A DNA stretch of 64,000 nucleotides from Syngnathus acus (lineage: Eukaryota; Chordata; Actinopteri; Syngnathiformes; Syngnathidae), in the NCBI RefSeq assembly GCF_901709675.1, contig NC_051088.1, positions 5,545,664 through 5,609,663 on the forward strand, read 5' to 3'. The stretch's first letter is position 1. Each line of letters opens with the position of its first letter. The notes beneath the pieces are model-generated. The model did not search any database, was not told the origin of the DNA, and was given only the letters and a program-made list of their open reading frames with translations. Position numbers and translations under genes: made by a program. Below, piece by piece: positions 35,620-46,820 of this stretch.

Positions 35620-36335
35620 ACAAGTAATAATAATAATAATAATTCATTAAATTTGTATAGCGCTTTTCAAAAACCCAAAGACGCTTACAGGGAACAAGGC
35701 AAAGACATACAGGAGGGGAGGGGGAGGGGGACGGGGAAGAGACAATGGAATAAAATTAAGAAGAGGAAACCAGTTATGGGTAGGGGAGGTCATAGGCTTG
35801 AGAGAAGAGGTACGTTTTTAGACGGGACTTAAATATGGGGAGTGTGGGTGAGTCACAGACAGACTGAGGGAGAGAGTTCCAGAGTCGGGGTGATGTGCAG
35901 GAGAAGGCTCTGTCACCGAAGGATTTGAGTTTAGATTTTGGGACTGTCAGACGTGAAGTATTGGAGGATCGGAAGGGACGGTTGGGGCAGTAGGGGACAA
36001 GGAGGTCGGATAGGTAAGTGGGAGCCAGGTGGTGAAGGGCTTTGAAGGTGAGGAGGAGTATCTTGAAGATGATACGCTCCTTAATGGGGAGCCAGTGAAG
36101 AGAGTGGAGAACAGGAGTGATGTGTTCACGGGACCGGGTGTGGGTAAGGAGGCGGGCAGCAGAGTTTTGGACTAGTTGAAGTCTATGGAGTGAGTGAGCA
36201 GTGATTCCAGTGAGAAGGGAGTTGCAGTAGTCAAGCCGGGATGAGATGAAGGCGTGGATGAGGGATTCAGCAGCAGGGAGAGAGAGGCAGTGCCGGATTT
36301 TGGCGATGCGTCGGAGGTGGAAGTAGGAGGTCTAA
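35620..36335 (-). mobile_element. 5'-truncated LINE (L2/CR1-like) 3' end
   Basis: Reading on the minus strand, the copy begins abruptly near 36335, runs through the reverse-transcriptase C-terminus, a stop at 35776-35774 and a short 3' UTR (with the text GAAAAGCGCTATACAAATTT), and ends in (TTA)n at about 35644-35622. Truncation at the 5' end and a short 3' repeat are normal for LINE retrotransposition. The reading frame is open to its natural stop, so the copy is fairly young. Confidence 0.85.
35774..36326 (-). pseudogene. LINE ORF2 C-terminal fragment (reverse transcriptase end)
   Basis: The minus strand is open for about 183 codons with no stop before the TAA at 35776-35774. It carries recognisable RT-C-terminal motifs of L2/CR1/Rex-type LINEs, in order: FHLRRIAKIR, LIHAFISSRLDYCNSLLTG, LQLVQNSAARLLT, HITPVLHSLHWLPIKERI, FKILLLTFKALHHLAPTYL, RLWNSLPQ and FKSRLKTYLFSQAYD. 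The catalytic RT core and the endonuclease are absent because the copy is 5'-truncated. A TAG in frame just above marks the junction with unrelated DNA. It cannot encode a working protein. A longer ORF called in another frame here (35947-36129) is a shadow. Confidence 0.88.
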
Positions 36336-37540
36336 GTCATGCCCTAATTCACACAGGTAACTGATATTCAGTTAAATGAGACATACGTACCTTTTGGCAA
36401 AATGAAGGAACATAGTAGGAGATCCTCTGTAATTATTAGTGAAGAAGAAGAGTTTTTAATGAACCAGGGTTAAGGATGCTGATGAAGCTGCCTTCCTACA
36501 CTTGAAACTAATTTTCATTTTTCACAATCAGTTAAATCCCTCACCCAAGAGAAATGATTAAATGCAACATCTATTATAATCATGGCAGCATAATGTCGAG
36601 GATGAAAGCATCTTCGGTTTATTAATTTCTGATATATTACGGCTAGGGGAAAAAATGAGTACAGTATTCACATATTCAATTTTAGTATTGTATTTCTACC
36701 CTTAATAGCACACTATCTACGTATATGTGCCTTGCTACAGTACTGTATGAGTAGACAACAAACATCTCTCCATTACTTTTGACAAAGTTTTCAGATATGA
36801 CTAACCATTTTCATTTAAATAAACCATTCCAACCAATATGATCAGGAGACAGTATTTGAATAAATGGGATAATCTAACTGGCATGAAATGTTTTCCCTTC
36901 AATCTTGATGGCTTTTAGTGCAGCGGAAAAGTAAATGTAGTGAAAGGTCATCGGAGAGAAGCTTGCTGATTACTCAGCTTGAATATTGAGAGGCTACAAG
37001 AGAAATTAATGTAGTAATCTCGCCTCTTGACTCAAACTGTTGGAATCAGAAAAATGATGAGGGGCCTCCAGTAACGCCCCATATAATCTAACTCAGGGGA
37101 ACATTTTTCACCGTGTTCAAAAATGTATAAAGATCAATATTTAATCAGCACCAAATATTGGACAATGCACAAAGAAGTCCCGAGATATTCAATGCTAGAC
37201 ACAATGTCTTGCTGTCAGCGGATGACTAAGCTTTTGGGGAAGGCTTCACGATTTCATGCGTGGAAAAGCATCACAATTGTGAACCTGAATGGTCGGCGAG
37301 CTCTCTCAACCCTCTAATCCTCTTGCAGGAGGCACAGACAATTGCATTTTCAAGATGCAAGAAGCTTTTTTGTGGCGGGAACCCAGAATCATAGTTGCAG
37401 GCAGCATAAACTTCCCGAAGAGATGCGCTTGCTGTCTTGCACGTTAGAACAATGCACTTGCATGAAACCGCCACGGCTGTGGGTGTGATCAACATGCTAA
37501 TTCATGCTTCAATGTCTAAGATAGGAAATGTGTATAAGTG

Positions 37541-37592
37541 TGTGTGTGTGTGTGTATGTGTGTGTGTGTGCGTGCGTGCATGTGTGCGTGTA
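37541..37592. repeat. (TG)n microsatellite
   Basis: About 50 bp of TG with TATG and CGTGCGTGCATG interruptions. Confidence 0.9.
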
Positions 37593-37740
37593 CTCCACGA
37601 TTTGTGGGACATTTATGAGTGCAGGGCTCAGGAAGTAGTGCATACAAAGTATCTATGATAGTTCTGAGCACGTTTCACCCTAATGTTCGTTTGATTTAGT
37701 TGTATAAAACATGAAACGTTTGTTGTTTTGCTATTAAAAT

Positions 37741-38239
37741 TACCGTTTTTTCCCATGTATAATGCGCAAAATGTAACTAATTTATTGTCCTAAAATCTGG
37801 GGTGCGCATTATACATGGGTACAATTCTTTTTTTTTTTTTTTTTTCATCCGGATATCATACGGAGGCCGCCATTACAGATGCGCTTTATTCTCTGCTGTT
37901 CACTTCAAACACGCTCCATACGAACACAATGCTCTCGTATCAGACGCTTGCTCGATCACCTGCTCGTTTGCTGTCACAATGTACCCTGCACAAATCCGAA
38001 ACATTTCTTCGCTATTGAGTTTGCTAGCGCATGCGCAGTGATACTGACCGGCAGAATAACATCCGGTTGTTCCCAAAGATGATCTTTTTTCTAAAATAAT
38101 TTTACGTTTACGGACTTAAGTAGGAGTCAAAATTTGGGTGCGTATTATACATGGGTACAGGCTTTTTTCCAGCATCAACATGCCATTTTTAGGGTGCGTA
38201 TTATACATGGGGGCGCATTATACATGGAAAAAAACGGTA
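37741..38239. mobile_element. TA-flanked MITE (Tc1/mariner-pogo-like ends)
   Basis: The element (37743-38237, about 495 bp) begins CCGTTTTTTCCCATGTATAA and ends with its complement. Twenty-five bp pair with one mismatch. A TA dinucleotide flanks each side, as in Tc1/mariner/pogo insertions. The subterminal word GTGCGCATTATACATGGG (or GTGCGTATTATACATGGG) is repeated inside both ends. A 17-T run lies at 37829-37845. The moderately GC-rich middle (37850-38060) has short ORFs but no transposase motif. The pogo-like class is my inference from the TA site and end sequence. Confidence 0.8.
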
Positions 38240-38255
38240 AATCAATTAAAATATC

Positions 38256-38395
38256 TGTGTGCCCTGTGATTGGCTGGCAACCGGTTCAGGGTGTCCCCCA
38301 CCTACTGCCTGATGACTGCTGGGATAGGCTACAGCACGCCTGCGACCTCCGTGGGGACAAGCGGTACAGAAAATGGATGGATGGATATACACACA
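38256..38395 (+). repeat. L2-type LINE tail, best-preserved copy
   Basis: GTGATTGGCTGGCAACCGGT, TCAGGGTGTCCCCCACCTAC, CTGGGATAGGCTACAGCACG, CCTGCGACC and GGACAAGCGGTACAGAAAAT are followed by ATGGATGGATGG. It begins less than 20 bp after the MITE at 37741-38239 and runs into a CA repeat. Confidence 0.75.
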
Positions 38396-38428
38396 CACAC
38401 ACACACGCACACACACACACACACACAC
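38390..38428. repeat. (CA)n microsatellite
   Basis: A CA run of about 38 bp with one CG, directly after the ATGG end of the L2 tail. It probably grew from the LINE 3' end. Confidence 0.9.
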
Positions 38429-41400
38429 TCGAGTTAGGGTCGCAATGGCAAAAATGCACCACATACATTTCCTATACTCCAAAGACCAAGATTCCTTGCG
38501 AATAAAGCATGGGCAGAACACAATGACGTGATTGCTCTTACATGACACGATCGGATTTTTTAATCTTAATCATGTTTTAGAGAATCCCAAACTAGAGCGT
38601 ATTCAGGGTTTTTGATCAGTGTACATAGCCTTTACAAAACCTGAATACTGCCAATGCTTGGGTTTTAAGAGGGTTATTGACTGCACATAAACATAGTCTG
38701 TGTGAACTACAATTTATGGTCAGATGTAAAACTATGCTAGTTTTGCAAATGTTTGCTAATTTAAGCTCTACAACGTTGTTTGACTAATCTCTCAAAAATA
38801 TGTTACAGCTCCTGTCCTCCTTGGGACACTCAGCAATCCACCTGTCATCAGTGTGCCACACACTGGACACTTGATCCCAGAGGACAAACCAAGGGATGCC
38901 CGAAGGGGACTATATAATTTTGGACCAGCAGAACAGCATTCTGCAGCACGAATGAGTGCAGTCAGGATTACTCGATGTCCCCAATAGCCATAGTAACCAA
39001 TGCACACACGTCCTCTAAACATTTTATGGAATACAATGTGAGATTGCACAGATTTTTTTAACTGCAGAGGATTGACAGTGACAGAATAACAAAATGACTC
39101 ATTATATTTAAAATAATAAAAGCGTAACGCGGTGACGTTTCTGGCCTTGACACTTACATAAAAGGGATCATTGAAAGACAGTGCGAGACAGACAGCTTGC
39201 CTCCCAGTTGGTTACAACATCATGTTGCCAAGGTTAGGAAAGGTCAAAGTCACCACGTGGTTTTCAAACAGCGTCATGTCACTGATGTGCATCCAAGAGT
39301 CCAAATCAGATGAACTGTTGACAATATTTTGTTTGTTGTCGAGATACACGCCCAATAGGAATTGAGCTTCATGAATTTTATTGACATTAATGGCACTGTA
39401 GATCAGGTTTAATGGTCACAAACAGAGATTCATGGTTAGATGTTCTAAGCAATCAATAATATAATTGCTTTATGGTATAAAAAGCACATGCTTGTTTTTA
39501 TGAGTACAGTATTATGACATTCCGCTGAGAATTTAAATGTTAATATGGCTTAAATGAATCTGCAGGAGGCATTCTCTAAGCAATGCTCTGTCATAATAAA
39601 CAGCCCTCAACTGACTCAAGCACATTTCTTTATGGATTAATACTTAATGCTTATTGCGGGCTTAAAATGTAAATCACCTCTAATTCACATGGACACACTT
39701 GGGAGGATAGTGAGAATATATAGACTGCAGTGGACTGCGGCTCGTTCATGAGTCTTGTTTCTGCATAATAGGACATTCGCCCAAACTGTGCTTTTCATGC
39801 ACTGGACATAATTTATAGCCATGTCTTTATTAATTCATTTATAATAACACTAGGCCTGAAACGTAGGTTTTTGCAGCTATAATAATCACTCTCAATAAAC
39901 AACTCTTTTTGAAACTCAATGAATTATTTCTCACACATTTTCTGAGATAGCAATGTTTTCTGAATATACAACATTGAACCAAAGATAACAGCTCACGATT
40001 TCACAGAACATACTTTTCTTGGTTGTTTGTGAATTTAATAAAGTCAGAGGCTGCTCACTAATGAAACGGCTATAGTACATGATGTCACTTTATTTCCCCC
40101 CTGAAGACTTTCAACTCATGCGTAACAGTCTAAAAGCAAAGAGGACAAAACGTGACTTGGGCGTCTGATTCATTGGAGTGGACAGTCAAACAGAGAGCAT
40201 GCAAACGTGGGTCAGAACACTCAGGAGAAGAGCCCCCCCGCAGGCTACAACATGCAGCTAAAGGTGGAGCACTCATTGAGAAACATTATAATGAGGTTTG
40301 TCACTCCCAACCATTCTGCTCGAGCAGAGAACAAGAGGGGTGCAAGTAGATTTCTACTCAATGGAGCAGAATAATGGGAAGAGGGACACTCGTGTCGGGA
40401 GGGGATGGGCAGGCCCGGCCAATACTGGTTAAGGAAGCAGTGTGTACTGAAAAAAAGATGTGGCTTGCACTCTAACATCGCTGCTGATCTTATAAAAGAA
40501 AGGTTACACCAGTCTTTATTTTAATGCAGTCCAACATGCATTACATATCCATCCATTATCCATAATGCTTTTCCAAGTAAGTCGGGATGCACATGACAAA
40601 CATTGAGGCAGATACAATGCACAATACATGTAAAGCTTATACAATGTGATATAAATCATATAACTGAATGGTGTGATACTGACACAATAGTATTCAAGGT
40701 AATTTCACGGCAGTGCAGTATGAAATGCAATTTGGTACTGCACATAAAGCTTGGCTTTAATTGAATGTTTTCTGTTTTTATTGCCACTAAAATTTGTTCG
40801 AATGAGCTGAGCTGTTTGTGAGTTAAATTGTGATCCTTAGGTTAGGTTTGGCTAGCACACATGAGTCAAAACTTTAGACCTACAGTAAAAGTCTTTAGAC
40901 ACGCACCCAGGAAAGGCACCCAGAGAGGCACCATTTGGTAAACGTAGTTGCACCTCACCAGCAGCCAGTCTTGATTTTCATATTTTGCCACCCTTCCATG
41001 ACGGTTATGTGTCAAATGTGGCAAAACATACTGGTTCTCATGAAAACGTGTCCAGTATCATATTTTTATATACTCACACCTAAATGTTCAAAGTGCCTTT
41101 CCAAGAACCGTATTAGATGAGTATTAGATGAGAATGAGCTGGGCAACCACATGTACAAAAATGAATATCTTGGCGCTGATCTCTTCATTTTTAAGAAATT
41201 ACAACATCAATACTTAGGTGGGAAAATAACCTTTAGAGCCCATTTAAATACCGCTGCAAGATGTATTTACGCCCCAGGTAAGATCAAATGCTCCTACGGT
41301 GACATAACTCACATTTGTATGCAAGTGAGGAACTCACCAGAGTCCATCCCTAAGCTACTCTAAAAAGCAGTCGTAAAGTAATAATTACCGTAAATATTTG

Positions 41401-43597
41401 TATTGCAAACATTTTCTAAGCAGTAACACTTTTTCCCCACACGATAAGGCACAAACTATGGGACGGGAGGTCAAAAGTTATCTCAGTAAAGCCCCGTTTC
41501 TACCGATAAATCTACCTGGCTCTACTCTACTCAACAAAATGAAAGAGGCTTGAATGTGACACGATAATTTCAAGGTAATCAAGAATAGAAGAATAGAGTG
41601 CTCAACGTGCAGGGATGAATGGGCATGAGGCTTTGTTGGTAGGTTTGTATAGTTAACCTTTGGTAGTCGAGCCCGCATACTCAAGGTTTATCACCCTCTA
41701 ATTCACATATTTCGTTTCCATTTGTTAAAAAAAAAGCTTTATTCCCTGACTACCCCCCCTACACCTCCTCCCTTGTTGTCAGGATATGATAAACGATAAA
41801 TGATAAGCACATTCATATAAATGTATAGTTTGTCTTTAATCTTCAACATGACTGTTGTTGCTGTTGAATTATTAAGGGGTTTCTCACCTCCAAAATAATA
41901 ACACATCAATATAATTTATTGTTCATCTGTAGAGGGTAGGACTGTCATAACAGTAAAATGAATTACGTTTTTTAATTAATTTAGTTATTTAAATTAATTT
42001 TGTTAATTAAATTGAATTACAGCAAACATTGTCATTCTGATTAATTTCCATTTGACTATTTTGAATACAAACATGGTTATGTTTTGCTCTTCAATATTTG
42101 TACAGGCCTAGTGGCTCATTTGCCAGCTAATTCAGTTAAACAGTGACTTTTATTTAATTGATTTACTCTTTATTTATTCAGGCAATTGAGAACACATTAC
42201 CGACCTGGCTGCAGACAACAAATTAAAATAAAATAAAAGCAATTACAAAATAGTCTGATTTGTGATCAAGGTGTAGAATTGAACAAGGTAAGTGATACAG
42301 AAAAGGCAATGGATGAATGTACTAGTACTCATGAGGCCTCACGTTGAATGTCGGTCAGGTTTGGTTGACCCTTAGCAGGCCATCAGTGGACAGTTTTGGT
42401 CCAATTCAACATGTTGAAACCTTCAATGATAGTTCATCACTCAGAAGCGGAAGTGAACCAGCTTCCAAAGAAGGCACGCACACACAGGTCTGCCATTACT
42501 GTAGGAAAGCGGCAGTCTGCCAGAAGTCTGCCACGTTGTGCGTTGAGACCTTTACACAACATATTAATTGGAGGAATACATTTCTGTGAGAAATCTATCC
42601 CCGGGCATACTCAGTCACAGCATGTTTCTTGCCTTCTCTCAGTGCTATCGGTATCTGCAGGCTACTCAATTTCATTCTGAATGTTCTTTTTGCTGTCACT
42701 CAAAAATCGTAAAAATGCAGCCACCTCATTCATGTTTCCATCGCATCCTTGAGTTTTCGCATCAACACATTATCACCTTCAGCTACATTCTGCATTGTCT
42801 TACGCTCCAGGGCGGCATTACCGCTGTTATCAGAAGCACCTCATTCAGAAGATTTGTTTCCTGTGGTCATCCACTTTTCTGCTGGTCTCCAAGGACCAAA
42901 GTCTATCCCTCCCACTCGCATTGAAATATTAATTGAATGCCTTTCATTGTCTTATCACTCCCTCTCAAGGTGGACATGGGGTTTGGAATGAGAAACTATG
43001 GGGGGAAAAAAAGCTGTTCATTATTCCAACCTATGAATTAAAAATATGTTCCTAGAAGGAGAACTCAGGAAAAGTCGGATTTTATGTTGTCAGTGTTGCA
43101 AAATAATGGTTGCACCTTACTTGATTGGAAAAACACTACATGGAAATCTAAAGTTGGATGAAACGTTATTTGATAAATAAAGGAGTGTTTGAAGAGCCCA
43201 CTCAAGTAGTTGCATTTGAATAAGAATAGATGCAAAAGACCATCCAGGGAACAAGAGTAATTTTAATGTTTTGCAGCCAATGAGTGAAGAAGTATGATTT
43301 AGGATCATATGAGCTAAAAGGAAACAAGTTTCATCCAGCTAACTAACATTTATCATGGTTTTAAAAAAAGACTTGAACATTTAAGGCGATGAAATTTTAT
43401 TAAATTAAAGTTAATCTGTAAACAGAACATTATTTAATGAAAATTACAGTTTAAAACACTCTGTTGATTTGAAAATTTGGCATTTAGACTAAAGTAGTTT
43501 ATGAGATGCTAGAATAACATATCAATATCCTTTGCAACATCCACACTTTTCAAGATGTAAAATGTGGTTTCTTATTTTTTTGTGGGCCTGTTGTGGC

Positions 43598-43688
43598 AGG
43601 CTTTGACTGGACTGCTCAGACCAACACCATTGTTGTCAAAAGAGAGCGTATCCTCAAATCCCTGAGCATGCGCCTCAATGAAGAGTGA
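43598..43688 (+). CDS. Unexplained exon-like frame, possible terminal exon
   Basis: A pyrimidine-rich tract and a possible acceptor (TTTTTTTGTGGGCCTGTTG then TGGCAG) are followed by an open frame reading FDWTAQTNTIVV and KRERILKSLSMRLNEE, then TGA at 43686-43688. The composition is mixed and not repeat-like, with basic and amphipathic residues as in a real protein C-terminus. I do not recognise the family and find no partner exon upstream on the plus strand. It could be chance: 30 open codons are not significant by length. Confidence 0.2.
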
Positions 43689-44115
43689 GAGAAGCCCATG
43701 AAGAATACAGTTCTAGTACAGTTCTTGCATTATGGTGCATTGCAGTTCTACACCACTGCAAAGAACAACCACCATAATTAACACATTTGTAGGCAAGTCC
43801 CCAGCAGGAGCCTCAGTGGCCACAGCAGTAATGGCAAAGATGTTCCAATCCCTCCACTGAGACAATGATCTCCACGCCAGGAGGTGGCCGCTGGTGGCTG
43901 AGCCTGAGAAGATGAGTGGACGTCGGAAAGAAGTCGATGCTGGAGGTGGACAGCGACAGTGACAGATGAATCGGAAAAGTTCGAGAAGTATCCACCACAG
44001 CATGGGAGATAATGAGAGCTATCAGCAAAAGAGAAGCTGCTTTAAATTGCCCCACATTTCCTAGTTCAAAGTACTTGAACAGAGGATTTCCATTCAACAT
44101 GCAGTGATTTTAGTG

Positions 44116-44330
44116 CATGCACGTATATCACTCAGGGACAGGGTCGTGCAGTGACCTTTGGAGGGGCAGGTGCTTGAGGTTAAAAAACAAGGGCACATCG
44201 GAGCCGCCCCAACTTGCCGCCAGCTTGCCGCCAGCTTGGTGGAGTGTGCAGACTGCTAAGCTAGCAAAACGCCAGCACCATCAGAAAGTACGAGAGTGAG
44301 GTTAATATAAAAAGGGCAGCTCGCTAGAAT
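44116..44330. repeat. Possible worn interspersed repeat
   Basis: CAGGGTCGTGCAGTGACCTT, TGGAGGGGCAGGTGCTT and the short direct repeat GCCGCCAGCTT (about 44216-44237) resemble a common fish repeat. The edges cannot be placed. Confidence 0.3.
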
Positions 44331-46643
44331 CTCACACAAAGAACGAGTTTGAAATACCTCACGAAAACATTTGATTTAAATTCAATCTAGTTATTCAGTA
44401 CAGTCAAAATAACTGGCATTCCCATCACTTCTGAAGACAAAAGTTATTCCTCTTGTTCGCTTGTACCACATACACACATGCACATAAAAATAAAAGCACG
44501 ACGTTTTATTGAACTTCTCAGGATGTGATAATAGAACAATCAAACTTCAACAACAAATCATCTACTTATTGATTGCTGAGTAATTGACTCTTGATATGAA
44601 GTGATTGCTGTACAGGCAATAACCACCACTTCTTCTTGTTTTGGCTGCTATCAATTGGTAATGCCTTGGTTTTGCCTACTTTTGCCTCCTCTTGCTGGTG
44701 TACAACAGCGGTCTACCAATGTAAAAGGGTGGCACCGTTGAATCAAAGTATCGACGTGTTTCCTATACTGCCAAGTGGCGTTGTTTACATTTGGCGAAGT
44801 GCATTATGGTGCACCCAGATCTCTATTAACCAGGTCTTAACCTGCCACATGCGGGTGAATTCAATCAGCGGGAGGTAACCAGGGTACGTAAACCTATGAG
44901 CACAACGACATATTAGCAATCACACAACGTTGTTTGTGGCTGGTGAGTGAAAAAAAAAAAGTCAAAACCTGCTATTGTACCAAGATTCATCCATCCACTT
45001 TGTATACTACTTACAATGGTCAGGGTTACTGGAACCTCAGCAGATTTTTTTGTTTAATTGTATTCTTCTTTTGCAGATTATTTGGATGTTTTATTTCAGA
45101 ATGACATGTTTATTTGATTGCATAAAGAAGCTCTCCTGGAAAACCACTAAAAACTTTCACAAAGGTTTCTACAGAGATTGCAATCGAGTAAGAATGCATT
45201 AAGACAAAGTTGCAGAAGTGAAAGGTTCACCACAAAGATTTAGCTTAGCATTAAATATTCCAACAAAGTCATTTTTGACTTGCATTTGATAGTCTTCACT
45301 TGGCCAATTCTTCAATATCAAGAGTACCTCGTACTTGCACAATGTTTCAACAGAATCGATATCAATAAATGTGATTATAGTCAAGGGACAAGACTAATTA
45401 ATGATCATGATTTACAATTAAAACCTTCCTTTGAACCATTCCATAACCATGACCCTTGTATGGTACTTTCAGCACTCTCGGGATGTCATAGTAGCTCCTG
45501 CATTTACTTTGACAGCTTCTATACAACATCAATAACTAATGCGCACATTTGAAGAGCATGGCGCCCTCATGTACTATACATGCTGTTTCTCCTTTTGCAT
45601 TCCAGGAAAATCTTGACTCAAAAATGCAATGCAACAATTTTAATAACTCAGTTGTCACATGTGCAGTGACTAAAAATAAGATAATCAAAGCATTTTTAAG
45701 GATTTTGAAGTGGGATGTTGAATGAAAATGAAGACCTTCCATGTAGAAATAATGCCCTAACAGATTTTGTGGCAAAATGCTGCAGTGAAAAGACAGAGAG
45801 AGGGCGGGGGCTTCTTTTCACAGACAGATAGTAGGTCACAGTGAAAACAGTGGCAACAAAACTAAAGAGCTGAAGAGAGAAACATTATTCAGGGAAGCAT
45901 CCTCCGCCAATGTTATGAAGGTGCAGCAGTGACGCTTGGAGTGCTTGAATAATTCCAAGTGATGTGGTCACATGATTTTTACCCGTAAAATTGAAAGCAT
46001 GGCATGTCACTGCAGGTAATATCAGGAAATCCTTAAGCTAGGTTGAATGCATTTAATATATTTTTAATACTTTCGATATTTGTTTCTAAACAACATGAAA
46101 TGGAGTTGCAACTGCTCTAATTAGAATGGCAACCTTTTGAGGTTTATAAAACTAGACACTCTCGGCCAATACAACACACATGATTTACAGCACCATGCAG
46201 TATTATTGCTAATTGAGAAGATCTGAGAATCTAAATAATTATTGTCTTATTATTCCAGAAAATATTCCATTCTGGCATTGTTTTCAATTTTCATTATATT
46301 CCAAATGGTGGTGTTGGCTTTGGCCACTGTTTGTGCAATGGATCTGATTGATTTCCATTGTCTGTTTCCCCCATGGCCATTTCTGTGGTTTTCATGTTGG
46401 TGACACCGCTAACGCTTCACAAACTCCAAAGCTGTAACTGAGCGTAGATTTCAGTATTATTTATAGTTTGAATAATTAACATAATCACGTTTGCCATAAA
46501 AAATTGGTCACATGTTCCAATAATTGTACTCAAATGGGACAGGTTCAAACAAAAGCTGAAATACAAATAAACTGCAGTCTTTTGTCTCATATTCATCTCT
46601 TGATGTCAAACCTAAATTTACCATGACAGGAGCCACCACACAC

Positions 46644-46820
46644 GAGTTCTGGTGGCATGAAAGCAAAGTCGAACGTTTGGGCCATAATTTCATAAGTTGT
46701 AAATGGAGCAGTCCAAACAACACTGTTCATCACCAAAAGAACATTGTACAGTACACCTACTTTGAAGCATAGTGGTAGTTGCATCATACTTTGGGGCTGT
46801 TTTTCTTCAATGGAGTTCCA
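46644..46820 (+). pseudogene. Tc1-like transposase relic
   Basis: On the plus strand the text translates to FWWHESKVERLGHN, a window with VHHQKN, then after a frameshift LKHSGSCIILWGCFSS. This matches the Tc1-family stretch around the second catalytic Asp (usually W-x-DE-(S/T)-K) and the downstream GGGS-x-(M/I)-x-WGCFS motif. Here the catalytic Asp is His (WHES), and in-frame TAG codons and a frameshift interrupt it. It is a dead fragment. No terminal inverted repeats were found around it. Confidence 0.75.

Noticed and set aside
35578-36129. ORFs on both strands across the LINE
   Set aside because: They are in other frames than the reverse-transcriptase C-terminus, which is open in a frame lacking an early Met.
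41400-41690. Possible interspersed repeat (CCCGTTTCTACCG and CTACTCTACTC words)
   Set aside because: The wording is suggestive of a known fish repeat, but no end, inverted repeat or target duplication can be defined.
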